Below, in pieces: positions 33,036-40,687 of a stretch of DNA of 64,000 bases. Within the stretch, counting starts at the first letter, position 1; the number at the start of each line of letters is the position of its first letter. Both the position numbers and the translations under genes were made by a program. Source of the stretch: Catellatospora sp. IY07-71 (lineage in GTDB: Bacteria > Actinomycetota > Actinomycetes > Mycobacteriales > Micromonosporaceae). The notes under the pieces are model-generated. The model worked only from the letters and a program-made list of their open reading frames with translations. It was not told where the DNA came from and did not search any database. The DNA lies in NCBI RefSeq assembly GCF_018326265.1, contig NZ_AP023360.1, positions 1,665,501 to 1,729,500 on the forward strand, written 5' to 3'.

Positions 33036-34270
33036 GGACGCTGTGGATCGACCCGGGCCAGGGCTGCGCGGGCGACATGCTGCTCGCGGCGCTGCTGGAC
33101 GCGGGCGCGTCGCTCGACGCGGTGCGCAAGGGGCTCGCCTCGCTGCGCGTGGAGCCGGTCACCGTGGACCCGGTCCAGGTGCGCCGGCACGGCCTGCGGG
33201 CGACGTACGCCCAGGTCCAGGCCCCGGAGACGGAGACCGAGCGGCACCTGTCCGACGTGCTCGCCGTCATCGGCGCGGCCGAGCTGCCGCCCGCGGTGGC
33301 CGCCTTCGCCGTCGCGGTCTTCCAGCGGCTGGGCGAGGCCGAGGCGCGGGTGCACGGCGTCGCGGTCGAGCGGATCCACTTCCACGAGGTGGGCGCGCTC
33401 GACGCGATCGCCGACATCGTGGGCTGCGGGCTGGCGCTGCACGACCTGGACCTGCTGGGCGACGACGTGGTCCGGGTCGTCGGCCCGATCGCGCTGGGCT
33501 CGGGCACCGTGCGCGCGGCGCACGGGCTGATCCCGGTGCCGGTGCCCGCGGTGCTGGAGCTGGTCGCGGCCGCGAAGGCGCCGGTGGCCGAGCACCCCGC
33601 CCGGATGGAGCTGTGTACGCCGACGGGCGCCGCCCTGCTGGCCACCCTCGCCACCACCTGGGGCCCGCCACCGGCGGGCACCCCGGTCGCGGTGGGCGTC
33701 GGCGCGGGCACCCGTGATCCGCAGACCCACCCCAACGTGGTCCGCATCGTGCTCGGCGACGCGGCGGAGGTGGCCGCGCAGGACGGCGGCTGGCTGGACG
33801 CGCGGCTGCACCGGGTCGACGCGACCGTCGACGACCTGGACCCCCGGGTCTGGCCCACCCTGCTGGACCACCTGCGCGCGGTGGGCGCGGCGGACGCCTG
33901 GTGCACCCCCGCGCTCGGCCACAAGGGCCGCCCGGCGCACGTGCTCAGCGTGCTCGTCGACGCCGAGCGGCTGGACGCCTTGTGCCGGGCCGTCTTCGAG
34001 CACACCACCACGCTCGGCGTGCGGGTGTCCCGCGTGGAGCGGCGCAGCCTGCGCCGGGACCAGGTGCGGGTGCGGGTCGGCGCGGCCGAGGTCGGGCTGA
34101 AGCGCGGCTTCCTGGACGGGCGGGTGGTCACCGCGCAGCCGGAGTACGACGACGTCGTGGCTGCGGCCCGCGCGAACGGGCTGCCGGTGACCCGGGTGCT
34201 GGCCGCGCTGCACGGCTTCGCGGCCGCTCAGGGCATCGACGGCCTTGACCAGGCACTGCGTCCGGAATAG
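33032..34270 (+). CDS. larC: LarC, nickel insertase for the pincer cofactor (CTP-dependent cyclometallase)
   Basis: A 412-residue LarC. It inserts nickel into the dithio-dicarboxylate nucleotide with CTP hydrolysis, forming the Ni-C bond that completes the cofactor. Family features: N-terminal DPGQGCAGDMLLAALLDAG, the histidine-containing IHFHEVGALDAIADIVG near residue 113, ELCTPTGAALLATL near 193, GAGTRDPQTHPNVVRI near 228, and the C-terminal RRSLRRDQVRVRV and KRGFLDGRV. In L. plantarum larC is split and read by frameshift; here it is a single uninterrupted frame. GTG 33032 overlaps the larB stop. Confidence 0.94.
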   Translation: MRTLWIDPGQGCAGDMLLAALLDAGASLDAVRKGLASLRVEPVTVDPVQVRRHGLRATYAQVQAPETETERHLSDVLAVIGAAELPPAVAAFAVAVFQRLGEAEARVHGVAVERIHFHEVGALDAIADIVGCGLALHDLDLLGDDVVRVVGPIALGSGTVRAAHGLIPVPVPAVLELVAAAKAPVAEHPARMELCTPTGAALLATLATTWGPPPAGTPVAVGVGAGTRDPQTHPNVVRIVLGDAAEVAAQDGGWLDARLHRVDATVDDLDPRVWPTLLDHLRAVGAADAWCTPALGHKGRPAHVLSVLVDAERLDALCRAVFEHTTTLGVRVSRVERRSLRRDQVRVRVGAAEVGLKRGFLDGRVVTAQPEYDDVVAAARANGLPVTRVLAALHGFAAAQGIDGLDQALRPE

Positions 34271-34273
34271 AAT

Positions 34274-34290
34274 TCATCAAAAGAGGAGTT
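34274..34290 (+). promoter_or_regulatory. TCATCAAAAG element after larC, upstream of the MaoC pair
   Basis: TCATCAAAAGAGGAGTT starts 3 bases after the larC stop. It differs by one base from a 17-base element at 57197-57213 ahead of the PKS operon. It may be a regulator site for the downstream small-peptide/MaoC pair. Confidence 0.45.
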
Positions 34291-34326
34291 ATTCTGTTCC
34301 GCGAACCCCCGGAGAGGGTGGATACC

Positions 34327-34473
34327 GTGCTCAAGCGGTTGGTCATCGGCGCGATCCTGGTCGGCGCCGTGTACACAGTGGTGCGCACGATCAGCGGCCG
34401 GCAGGAGGCCGCGGCGCCGCAGATCGAGGGCTGGCGCATCAAGGCGTTCGGGCCCGAGGGCGGTGGGCGATGA
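34327..34473 (+). CDS. 48-residue single-pass membrane peptide
   Basis: A short frame with GTG start, GGAGAGGGTGG ribosome site and ATGA overlap with the MaoC-like gene, all of which support translation. The peptide begins MLKRLVIGAILVGAVYTVVRTISGR, a basic start and one hydrophobic helix, followed by a soluble tail ending FGPEGGGR. No family is recognised. It could tether or help a membrane-associated step; function unknown. Confidence 0.55.
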   Translation: MLKRLVIGAILVGAVYTVVRTISGRQEAAAPQIEGWRIKAFGPEGGGR

Positions 34474-34940
34474 GGGTCATCGAGGACGTGGCGACCCTGC
34501 CGGACACGATCGGCGAGGTCTGGGGCCCGACCGACTGGCAGACCGTCGACCAGGACCGGGTGACGTCCTTCGCCGACGTCACCAACGACCACCAGTGGAT
34601 CCACGTGGACACCGAGCGCGCCGCGGCGGACAGCCCGTTCGGCGGCACCATCGCGCACGGCGCGCTCACCCTGTCCCTCTGCACCGCGATGGTGGCCGAC
34701 CTGGTGCGGGTGCGCAACGCCAAGAGCGTCATCAACCTGGGCTTCGACCGGGTCCGCTTCAGCGGCACCGTGCCCACCGGCTCGCGCCTGCGCGGCAGCG
34801 CCGAGGTGCGCGACGTGCGCCGCATCCCCGGCGGCTACCGGGTGGTGGCCCGCATGACGATGTCCTCGGACCGCAGCGTCCGCCCGGTCTGCGTGGCCGA
34901 TCAGATCTTCGCCGTCTTCCCCGACGAGGCGGCCGCCTGA
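34470..34940 (+). CDS. MaoC-like (R)-specific enoyl hydratase / dehydratase
   Basis: A 156-residue single hot-dog domain of the MaoC family. Active-site residues are in FADVTNDHQWIHVDTERAAADSPFGGTIAHGALTLSL (Asp and His of the DxNPxH-like motif). It would hydrate or dehydrate a carrier- or CoA-bound enoyl/3-hydroxyacyl group, giving a 3-hydroxyacyl unit on which dehydrogenase or LarA-like chemistry could act. It begins at ATG 34470 overlapping the membrane-peptide stop and ends at a perfect hairpin terminator. Confidence 0.88.
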   Translation: MRVIEDVATLPDTIGEVWGPTDWQTVDQDRVTSFADVTNDHQWIHVDTERAAADSPFGGTIAHGALTLSLCTAMVADLVRVRNAKSVINLGFDRVRFSGTVPTGSRLRGSAEVRDVRRIPGGYRVVARMTMSSDRSVRPVCVADQIFAVFPDEAAA

Positions 34941-34954
34941 CCCGCGCTCGGCGT

Positions 34955-34991
34955 CGAAGCTCCCACCTCGCGGCACGAGGTGGGAGCTTCG
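34955..34991 (+). terminator. perfect hairpin terminator after the MaoC-like gene
   Basis: Perfect 16-base arms CGAAGCTCCCACCTCG (34955-34970) and CGAGGTGGGAGCTTCG (34976-34991) with a 5-base loop. Confidence 0.85.
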
Positions 34992-35126
34992 TCTATCAGG
35001 GCGACGAAGTGCGTGAATCGCGCATTCGCTCCACTTCGGACTAGATGTGGCACAGACTTGTTACACCCTCGCTGCGCTATGATGACGGCGGTGTCATCGT
35101 TGACGACCGGGATGAGGGTGTGCCCC

Positions 35127-35738
35127 ATGGTTGCGCGAGTGCAGGCGGTGGCAGACGCCGGCGAGACGGCTCCCGGGGGGGTGCGCCAGGCGATCCTGGA
35201 GATGGCTCGCCGCGAGATCGCCGAGCACGGCTGCAGCGGCGCCAGCGTACGCAGCATCGCCCGGGCCGCCGAGGTCGATCCGCGGCTGGTCCGCCACTAC
35301 TACGGATCCCGCGAGAACCTGCTCTGGAACGCGCTGTCCGGCGACCGCGACCCGCTCGAGCTGGCCGCACGGCTGCTGCGGCAGAGCGCGTCCACCATCG
35401 GCCGCCGGGCCGCGGCGGCAGTGTTCGCGCCGTGGGAGGACCCGGCCACCGCCGACCTGCAGCGGGCGCGGATGGCCGCGTCGCTGGAGGGCACGGAGGC
35501 GGTGGGCCGGCTGGAGTCGGAGTTCGTCAGCCAGCTGCTCGGGACCATCGCGGCGAGCGTCAGCCCCGACCGGCCGCGGCTGCGCGCCGCGCTCGCGGCG
35601 ACGCACCTGACCGGAGCGACCGTCTGCCGCTACCTGGCCGGCGGCCCGCTGGCGGAGATGGACCTCGGTGAGCTGGTTCGGAGCACCGGGGCCGCGCTGC
35701 AGCGCCTGCTCACCGGGCCGCTGCCGGAGCAGGGCTAG
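35127..35738 (+). CDS. TetR-family transcriptional regulator 1
   Basis: A 203-residue TetR-type repressor. The N-terminal helix-turn-helix is ILEMARREIAEHGCSGASVRSIARAAEVDPRLVRHYYGSRENLLWNAL (residues about 20-67), followed by a helical ligand domain without recognisable specificity. ATG 35127 has GAGGGTG upstream; in-frame ATGs at 35112 and 35079 are possible. It converges on the next TetR gene and shares a CTAG with it at the stop codons. Confidence 0.85.
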   Translation: MVARVQAVADAGETAPGGVRQAILEMARREIAEHGCSGASVRSIARAAEVDPRLVRHYYGSRENLLWNALSGDRDPLELAARLLRQSASTIGRRAAAAVFAPWEDPATADLQRARMAASLEGTEAVGRLESEFVSQLLGTIAASVSPDRPRLRAALAATHLTGATVCRYLAGGPLAEMDLGELVRSTGAALQRLLTGPLPEQG

Positions 35739-36346
35739 AGGCGGCCGACCAGTAGCCGCTGGAACACCTCGCCGAGCAGCACCGCCGCCTGCTGGGGGTC
35801 GAGTGACGCGACCGGCTCCAGCCGGTACACGTAGCGCACCGTGGCCAGGCCGACCAGCTGCGCGCCGACCAGCGCCGCGCGCCGCTCCACCGAGGCCACG
35901 CCGAGCTGCCGGATCACCGGTGCCAGCACGCCCTCGCCGAGCAGGTCCCGCACCGCGTCCGCGGCCAGCGCGGAGGTGTGCACCGAGCGCAGCACGCCGC
36001 GCAGGCAGTCGTTGACCTCGGGCTGCGCCCAGTGCCGCAGGAACGCCGCGACCAGCCGCTCGCCGAGCTGCGCCCGGTCGCCGTCGATCTGCGCGGGCAG
36101 GTCGTCGCAGCGGAACGCCTGGCCGACGGCGGCTTCGAAGAGCCCGTCCTTGGTCAGGAAGAAGTGGTGGATCAGGGCGGTGTCCACACCGGCCGCGGTC
36201 GCGATGCCGCGGGTGGTGGTGCCCTGGTAGCCGTGTGTGCCGAACTCCCGCCGGGCGGCCGCCAGGACCGCCTGGTAGCTGGAGACCGGGCCGGGGCGGC
36301 GTCCCGTCTGCTTCGGCGCCGGGCCCTCGCCCCGCTGCTCGGACAT
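35735..36346 (-). CDS. TetR-family transcriptional regulator 2
   Basis: A 203-residue TetR-type regulator with HTH segment VLAAARREFGTHGYQGTTTRGIATAAGVDTALIHHFFLTKDGLFEAAVG. It closely resembles TetR 3 (39.2 kb), which has the same order of motifs (RSV..S, ERRAALVGAQLVGLATVRYV), so the two are probably paralogues. ATG 36346 is preceded by the strong site GAGGAGGAGCG. It is divergent from the methyltransferase-like gene and may control it and itself. Confidence 0.88.
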   Translation of the reverse strand: MSEQRGEGPAPKQTGRRPGPVSSYQAVLAAARREFGTHGYQGTTTRGIATAAGVDTALIHHFFLTKDGLFEAAVGQAFRCDDLPAQIDGDRAQLGERLVAAFLRHWAQPEVNDCLRGVLRSVHTSALAADAVRDLLGEGVLAPVIRQLGVASVERRAALVGAQLVGLATVRYVYRLEPVASLDPQQAAVLLGEVFQRLLVGRL

Positions 36347-36378
36347 CGCTCCTCCTCGTCCGGTAGATCCGACATCCA

Positions 36379-36406
36379 TTGACGCTTGAAGATCTCTATG
36401 TAGAAT
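36379..36406 (+). promoter_or_regulatory. promoter with embedded operator upstream of methyltransferase-like gene
   Basis: TTGACG (36379-36384) and TAGAAT (36401-36406) are spaced by 16 bases. A palindrome TCTA-TG-TAGA (36395-36404) overlaps the -10 box, placed for repression, presumably by the divergent TetR 2. The predicted transcript would begin near 36413, at the ATG of 36414. Confidence 0.5.
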
Positions 36407-36413
36407 GATCCGA

Positions 36414-36938
36414 ATGCGGAAAGCGAAGGCGGTCCTCGGTAGCCTGGTGTTTCTCTGTGTCGCTCCGGGGACGGTGGTCGGTCTGCTGCCGTGGTGGATC
36501 AGCCACTGGCGACCGGGGCCGGCTGTGCCGGCTCAGGGCCTGCTCACCGCGGTGGGCTGGGTCCTCATCGTCGTCGGCGTGGCTACCCTACTGCACTCCT
36601 TCCTGCGCTTCATCGTCGAAGGGCTCGGCACGCCGGCCCCGGTCGCCGAGACCGAGCACCTGGTCGTCGGCGGGCTCTACCGCTTCGTCCGCAACCCGAT
36701 GTACGTCGCGGTGGACATGGCCATCCTGGGCCAGGCGGCGGTGCTGCGCAGCACCTCGCTGCTGGTCTACTGGGTCGTGGTCTCGCTGGGCCAGGCGGCC
36801 TTCGTGCACTTCTACGAGGAGCCCCGGCTGCTCGCGCGCTACGGCGAGTCCTACGCGGAGTACCGGCGCACGGTGCCGGCCTGGTTTCCGCGGTGGGGCC
36901 GCCGCGAGCGGTCGGCGGCCGACGAGAGCGCGAGCTGA
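36414..36938 (+). CDS. isoprenylcysteine carboxyl methyltransferase-like membrane protein
   Basis: A 174-residue integral membrane protein with four hydrophobic segments and the ICMT/PEMT signature GGLYRFVRNPMYVAV plus the C-terminal EEPRLLARYGESYAEYRRTVPAWFPR. Bacterial members methylate small hydrophobic acceptors at the membrane using S-adenosylmethionine; the acceptor here is unknown. The start is set at ATG 36414 because the promoter -10 box overlaps the alternative ATG 36405; translation would be leaderless. Confidence 0.8.
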   Translation: MRKAKAVLGSLVFLCVAPGTVVGLLPWWISHWRPGPAVPAQGLLTAVGWVLIVVGVATLLHSFLRFIVEGLGTPAPVAETEHLVVGGLYRFVRNPMYVAVDMAILGQAAVLRSTSLLVYWVVVSLGQAAFVHFYEEPRLLARYGESYAEYRRTVPAWFPRWGRRERSAADESAS

Positions 36939-36940
36939 GC

Positions 36941-37411
36941 TCATAGCAGGTCGGTGGCGCAGGACGAGACCGGCCGCAGCCGGGCCAGCGGCAGCTCGGA
37001 GCGGGTGAACGCGGCCCGGGTGGTCACCGTCATCTCGGCCGGGGTGCCCTCGATCGTGATGGACAGCTCGCCCCGCGCGTCGTCCTCGCCGCCGGGCATG
37101 CCCCAGATGGTGACCGTGCGCTGCGAGACGCCCTCGGGCAGGTCGAAGCGCACCATCCGGACGTCCGGCCGGCTCCGGTCGCTGCGCCCGCCCAGCGTGG
37201 TCAGCTCCATGGACGCGTCGCCCTGCCCGCCACCGCCGCCGGTCTGCACGTACGTGAGCACGCCGCCGGTGCCGAGGTAGGAGATCTGCAGTGTCAGCGC
37301 GTGCCATACGTGCTGCGCTCCCAGCGGGAGCATGCTCGCGGTGACGAGCAGGCCGTCGGGCTCGAAGTGGACGATGCTGGCTCCGTTGCAGCACAGGCGG
37401 ACCGCGTTCAT
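36941..37411 (-). CDS. hypothetical protein (156 aa)
   Basis: A 156-residue protein without signal peptide or membrane helix, rich in beta-type sequence, with a GGGGGQGDAS loop near residue 63. No family recognised. It faces the methyltransferase-like gene with only two bases between stops. Codon usage is like its neighbours, supporting a real gene. Confidence 0.55.
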   Translation of the reverse strand: MNAVRLCCNGASIVHFEPDGLLVTASMLPLGAQHVWHALTLQISYLGTGGVLTYVQTGGGGGQGDASMELTTLGGRSDRSRPDVRMVRFDLPEGVSQRTVTIWGMPGGEDDARGELSITIEGTPAEMTVTTRAAFTRSELPLARLRPVSSCATDLL

Positions 37412-37581
37412 GGTGGAGGGGACCCTTCCATCGATCGATGGCCGTAGCTCGACCCGTTACACAGTAGGTCCATTTAAGACCTTCGCGGGATGTCCGATCG
37501 GCCAAAGAGCGGATATGCGACGGTCGCCGGGGAGGGCACCCATGGGGGGCAACCAGGAGCGCCTCCCCGGCGTACCGGGCC

Positions 37582-39030
37582 TCAGCCCTTGACCCCGACG
37601 AGCTCCGGCGCGGGGGCCGCGCTGTGCTCTCCGGCGCCGTGCCCGTGGCCGTGCCCCTGCGGGCGCGACCGTGGGATGAAGAGGGCCACGAGCAGACCGA
37701 CGGCCAGTGCCACCGCGGCGACCTCGTGTGCCGCGACCAGGCCGTCGACGAACGACTGCGGGCTGCTGAAGCCGCCGTACTCGGCGAACATCACACCCGC
37801 GACCGCCACGCCGAGCACCGTGCCGACCTGGCGCACCGCGTTGGTGACGCCGGAGGCGACGCCGTCGAGGTTCGCCGGCGCGAAGTTGATCGCCAGCGCG
37901 GCCACGGCCGGCATGAACAGGCCCAGGCCGAAGCCGGCCAGGATGAACGGCGGCACCAGGTCGCCGTAGGGCAGGTCCGGCGTCGCGATGAGGCCGATCC
38001 AGCCGATGCCGGCCGACAGCAGCGCGAGACCGAGCACGACCAGCGGCTTGCCGCCGATCTTGTCGCTGAGCCGGCCCGACAGCGGGGCGGCGATCAGCGG
38101 CATCGCGGTCATCGGCAGGGTGCGCACCCCGGCCTCCAGCGGCGAGTACCCCATGATGGTCTGCAGGTACTGCGCGCCGAGGAAGACGGCGGCGAACGCG
38201 CCGAACGGCATGATCATGGCGATCACCGTGGTCAGTGTGAACCCGCGGCTGCGGAACAGGCTCGGCAGCACCATCGGCGCCGCCGCGTGCCGCTCCCAGA
38301 AGGCGAAGGCGAGCACCAGCACGCCGCCGCCGATCAGGCCGGTCAGGATGGTCGGGTCGTCCCAGCCCAGCTCGGCGCCGCGGATGAGGCCGTACACGAC
38401 GCCGAACAGGCCGACCGTGATGAGCAGCGTGCCCAGCGGGTCCAGGCGGCCCGCGCCGCCCCGGCTCTCCCGCACCAGCGGCATGATCAGCAGCAGCAGC
38501 ACGCCGATCGGGACGTTGATCCAGAAGATCCACTGCCAGGACAGCGCCTCGGTGATGGAGCCGCCGACGACCGGGCCGAGCGCGATGCCCAGGCCGACCA
38601 TCGCGCCCCACAGGCCGAACGCGTGCCCGCGCTTCTCCGCCGGCACGACGCTGGCCAGCAGCGTCATGGTCAGCGGCATGATGATCGCGGCGCCGAAGCC
38701 CTGCAGCGCGCGCGAGCCGGCCAGCGTGCCGAGGTTCGGCGCGGCGGCGGCGAGGGCGGAGGCTCCGGTGAAGATCACCAGGCCCACGCCGAGCAGCAGG
38801 CGGCGGCCGAACCGGTCGCCCAGCGCCGCGCCGACCAGCAGGAACACGGCGAACGTCAGCGTGTAGGAGTTGACGATCCATTCCAGGCCGGACATGCCGA
38901 CGTTCAGGTGACGCTGCATCTCCGGCAGAGCGGTCGTCACCACCAGCGTGTCGACGGCCACCATGAAGACGCCGACGAGTGCCGCAACCCAGGTCCAGGC
39001 GGCGCTGGGTTGCCTCCTTCCAGTTTCCAC
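37582..39030 (-). CDS. MFS drug exporter, DHA2 (EmrB/QacA-like) family
   Basis: A 482-residue transporter with about 14 membrane segments. Motif A-like GDRFGRRLLLGVGL lies near residue 68, and the antiporter motif C-like GLGIALGPVVGGSITEALSWQWIFWINVPIG near 147. It would use the proton gradient to export a small molecule, most likely the cluster product. GTG 39030 follows GGGAG. It is in the same direction as TetR 3, separated by 125 bases containing palindromic and TCATC sites, a usual resistance-exporter arrangement. Confidence 0.9.
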   Translation of the reverse strand: METGRRQPSAAWTWVAALVGVFMVAVDTLVVTTALPEMQRHLNVGMSGLEWIVNSYTLTFAVFLLVGAALGDRFGRRLLLGVGLVIFTGASALAAAAPNLGTLAGSRALQGFGAAIIMPLTMTLLASVVPAEKRGHAFGLWGAMVGLGIALGPVVGGSITEALSWQWIFWINVPIGVLLLLIMPLVRESRGGAGRLDPLGTLLITVGLFGVVYGLIRGAELGWDDPTILTGLIGGGVLVLAFAFWERHAAAPMVLPSLFRSRGFTLTTVIAMIMPFGAFAAVFLGAQYLQTIMGYSPLEAGVRTLPMTAMPLIAAPLSGRLSDKIGGKPLVVLGLALLSAGIGWIGLIATPDLPYGDLVPPFILAGFGLGLFMPAVAALAINFAPANLDGVASGVTNAVRQVGTVLGVAVAGVMFAEYGGFSSPQSFVDGLVAAHEVAAVALAVGLLVALFIPRSRPQGHGHGHGAGEHSAAPAPELVGVKG

Positions 39031-39155
39031 GTGACTACTCCCATCGGTCCGTGGCGATGGCTTCGACCGAAGTCATCGAGTGACGAAATCATCGTACGTT
39101 CAATTAGGCCGGTCGGTCCAGCGTGATCCATGCCAAAGGGTCGATATGGCAGGGC
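39031..39155 (-). promoter_or_regulatory. MFS promoter region with candidate operators
   Basis: The palindrome CTTCG-AC-CGAAG (39061-39072) and two direct TCATCG repeats (39073 and 39089, 16 bases apart) lie upstream of the MFS start. They are candidate sites for TetR 3 or another cluster regulator. Confidence 0.45.
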
Positions 39156-39803
39156 TCACCCCGCTCTGCGCAGCCGGGCGACCGGCCCGGCCAGGTACAT
39201 CTCCATCACCGGTCCCGCCGCGGCGGCCGCCCGGTCCACCGGCAGGCTCGCCAGCGGCTCGGAACGCAGCACGTACCGCACGATCGCCAGGCCGATGAGC
39301 TGCGCGCCGATCAGGGCGGCGCGCTCGGCGGCACGGTCCGCGCCCGCCTCGGCCAGCGCCGCCGTCAGGTGCTGGTCCAGGCAGTCCCGCATCAGCCCCG
39401 CCGCGACCGGGCTGGACGGCACCGAGCGCAGCACCGCGAGCAGCCGGGGCCGCACCTCGGGCCGTTCCCAGTGCGCCAGGAACAGCGCGACCAGGGCCTC
39501 TCCCACCGGCGTCAGCGGCTCGCGAAGCAGCTCGGCAAGGCCGGGCGGCACCGCCGCGCCGTCCACTGCGGCGGTGAACAGCCCCTCCTTCGACCGGTAG
39601 AAGTGGTGCACCAGGGCGGCGTCCACGTCGGCGCGGGCCGCGATGCCCCGCACCGTGACCGAGTCCAGCCCGGACTCCGCGAACATGGCCAGCGCGGTGT
39701 CGAGGATGCGGTCGGCGGTGTGGTGGGCGCCGGGGCGCCGGCCCGGCCGCCGCCACCCCGGGACGGCGGGCGGGTCGGACACGGCCTGCCCCTGCGCGGT
39801 CAC
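39156..39803 (-). CDS. TetR-family transcriptional regulator 3
   Basis: A 215-residue TetR-type regulator with HTH segment ILDTALAMFAESGLDSVTVRGIAARADVDAALVHHFYRSKEGLFTAAVD. Its ligand domain is closely similar to TetR 2. Its ATG overlaps the stop of the upstream FAD-synthetase-like gene (ATGA), so it is expressed with the PKS operon, a layout consistent with feedback control of the MFS exporter downstream. Confidence 0.9.
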   Translation of the reverse strand: MTAQGQAVSDPPAVPGWRRPGRRPGAHHTADRILDTALAMFAESGLDSVTVRGIAARADVDAALVHHFYRSKEGLFTAAVDGAAVPPGLAELLREPLTPVGEALVALFLAHWERPEVRPRLLAVLRSVPSSPVAAGLMRDCLDQHLTAALAEAGADRAAERAALIGAQLIGLAIVRYVLRSEPLASLPVDRAAAAAGPVMEMYLAGPVARLRRAG

Positions 39804-40681
39804 GGCAGGACCCCGGCCGGCCGCAGCGAGCCGGCCGCGGGCGCGGCGATGCGGGCCAGCAGGTCCAGCGCCACGTCGCCCACCGCGGCCAATCCCGCGC
39901 CCTCGTCGCGCACCTCGACCTGCACCTCGCCGGGCTCGCCCGCGTCCGGCCGCACCAGGATCCGGGCCGGCAGTGCGACGCCGTCCAGGTGCAGCGTGCC
40001 GCGGTAGGTGCCGGGCGTGGGCAGCGCCGCGTACGGGTCCACCCGCACCGTGAGCCGCCCCCGGCCCGCCGACGGCCGCCCGGCCCGGCCGGCCACCCCG
40101 GTCACCCGGTGCGGCCTGCCCAGCACCTCACGAGCGCCGGTCAGGTCGCCCGCCGCGATCAGGCCCCGGGCCAGCGTCGAGGAGTACGCCGCACCGGCAT
40201 ACCCCCCGGCCGCCTGCAGCTCCAGCACCTCGACCGAGAAGCCGTGGATGATGCCCATCGCCGCCAGGTCGTCGACCCCGCCCGCCGCGAAGCGGCCGAA
40301 CCGGAAGTCGGCCCCCTCCACGACGAGGCTCGCGTTCAGGCCGTCGACCAGCACCGACTGCACGAAGTCGCCCGGCGCCAGCGCCGCGAACCGCTCCGTG
40401 AACGGCTGCGTGACCAGGTAGTCCACGCCCAGCCCGGCGATGAGCCGGGCCCGTTCCGCCGGGGTGGTGAGCTGCGCGGGCGCCTGGTCGGCGCGGACCA
40501 CCGCGCGCGGGTGCCGGTCGAAGGTGTACACCACGACCGGCAGGCCCAGGCTGCGGCCACGGGCCACGGCCAGCCGGAGTACCGCCTGGTGGCCGCGGTG
40601 CACGCCGTCGAACGAGCCGATCGTGACCACGCAGCCCGTCCAGCCCTCCGGCGGCCGTGCCGCCGACTGCCAGTGCTCCAT
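39800..40681 (-). CDS. RibF-like FAD synthetase in the PKS operon
   Basis: A 293-residue RibF homologue. The N-terminal FAD synthetase (adenylyltransferase) half is well preserved: VVTIGSFDGVHRGHQAVL, YTFDRHP, FRFGRFAAGG and YSSTLARGLIAAGDL. The C-terminal riboflavin kinase half keeps PGTYRG but lacks the NIGxRPTF motif and the usual C-terminal helix sequence, so kinase activity is doubtful. The cell must have a housekeeping RibF elsewhere. Its place among halogenases, amine oxidase, monooxygenase and acyl-CoA dehydrogenase suggests a dedicated FAD supply. Confidence 0.85.
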   Translation of the reverse strand: MEHWQSAARPPEGWTGCVVTIGSFDGVHRGHQAVLRLAVARGRSLGLPVVVYTFDRHPRAVVRADQAPAQLTTPAERARLIAGLGVDYLVTQPFTERFAALAPGDFVQSVLVDGLNASLVVEGADFRFGRFAAGGVDDLAAMGIIHGFSVEVLELQAAGGYAGAAYSSTLARGLIAAGDLTGAREVLGRPHRVTGVAGRAGRPSAGRGRLTVRVDPYAALPTPGTYRGTLHLDGVALPARILVRPDAGEPGEVQVEVRDEGAGLAAVGDVALDLLARIAAPAAGSLRPAGVLP

Positions 40682-40687
40682 GGCCGC

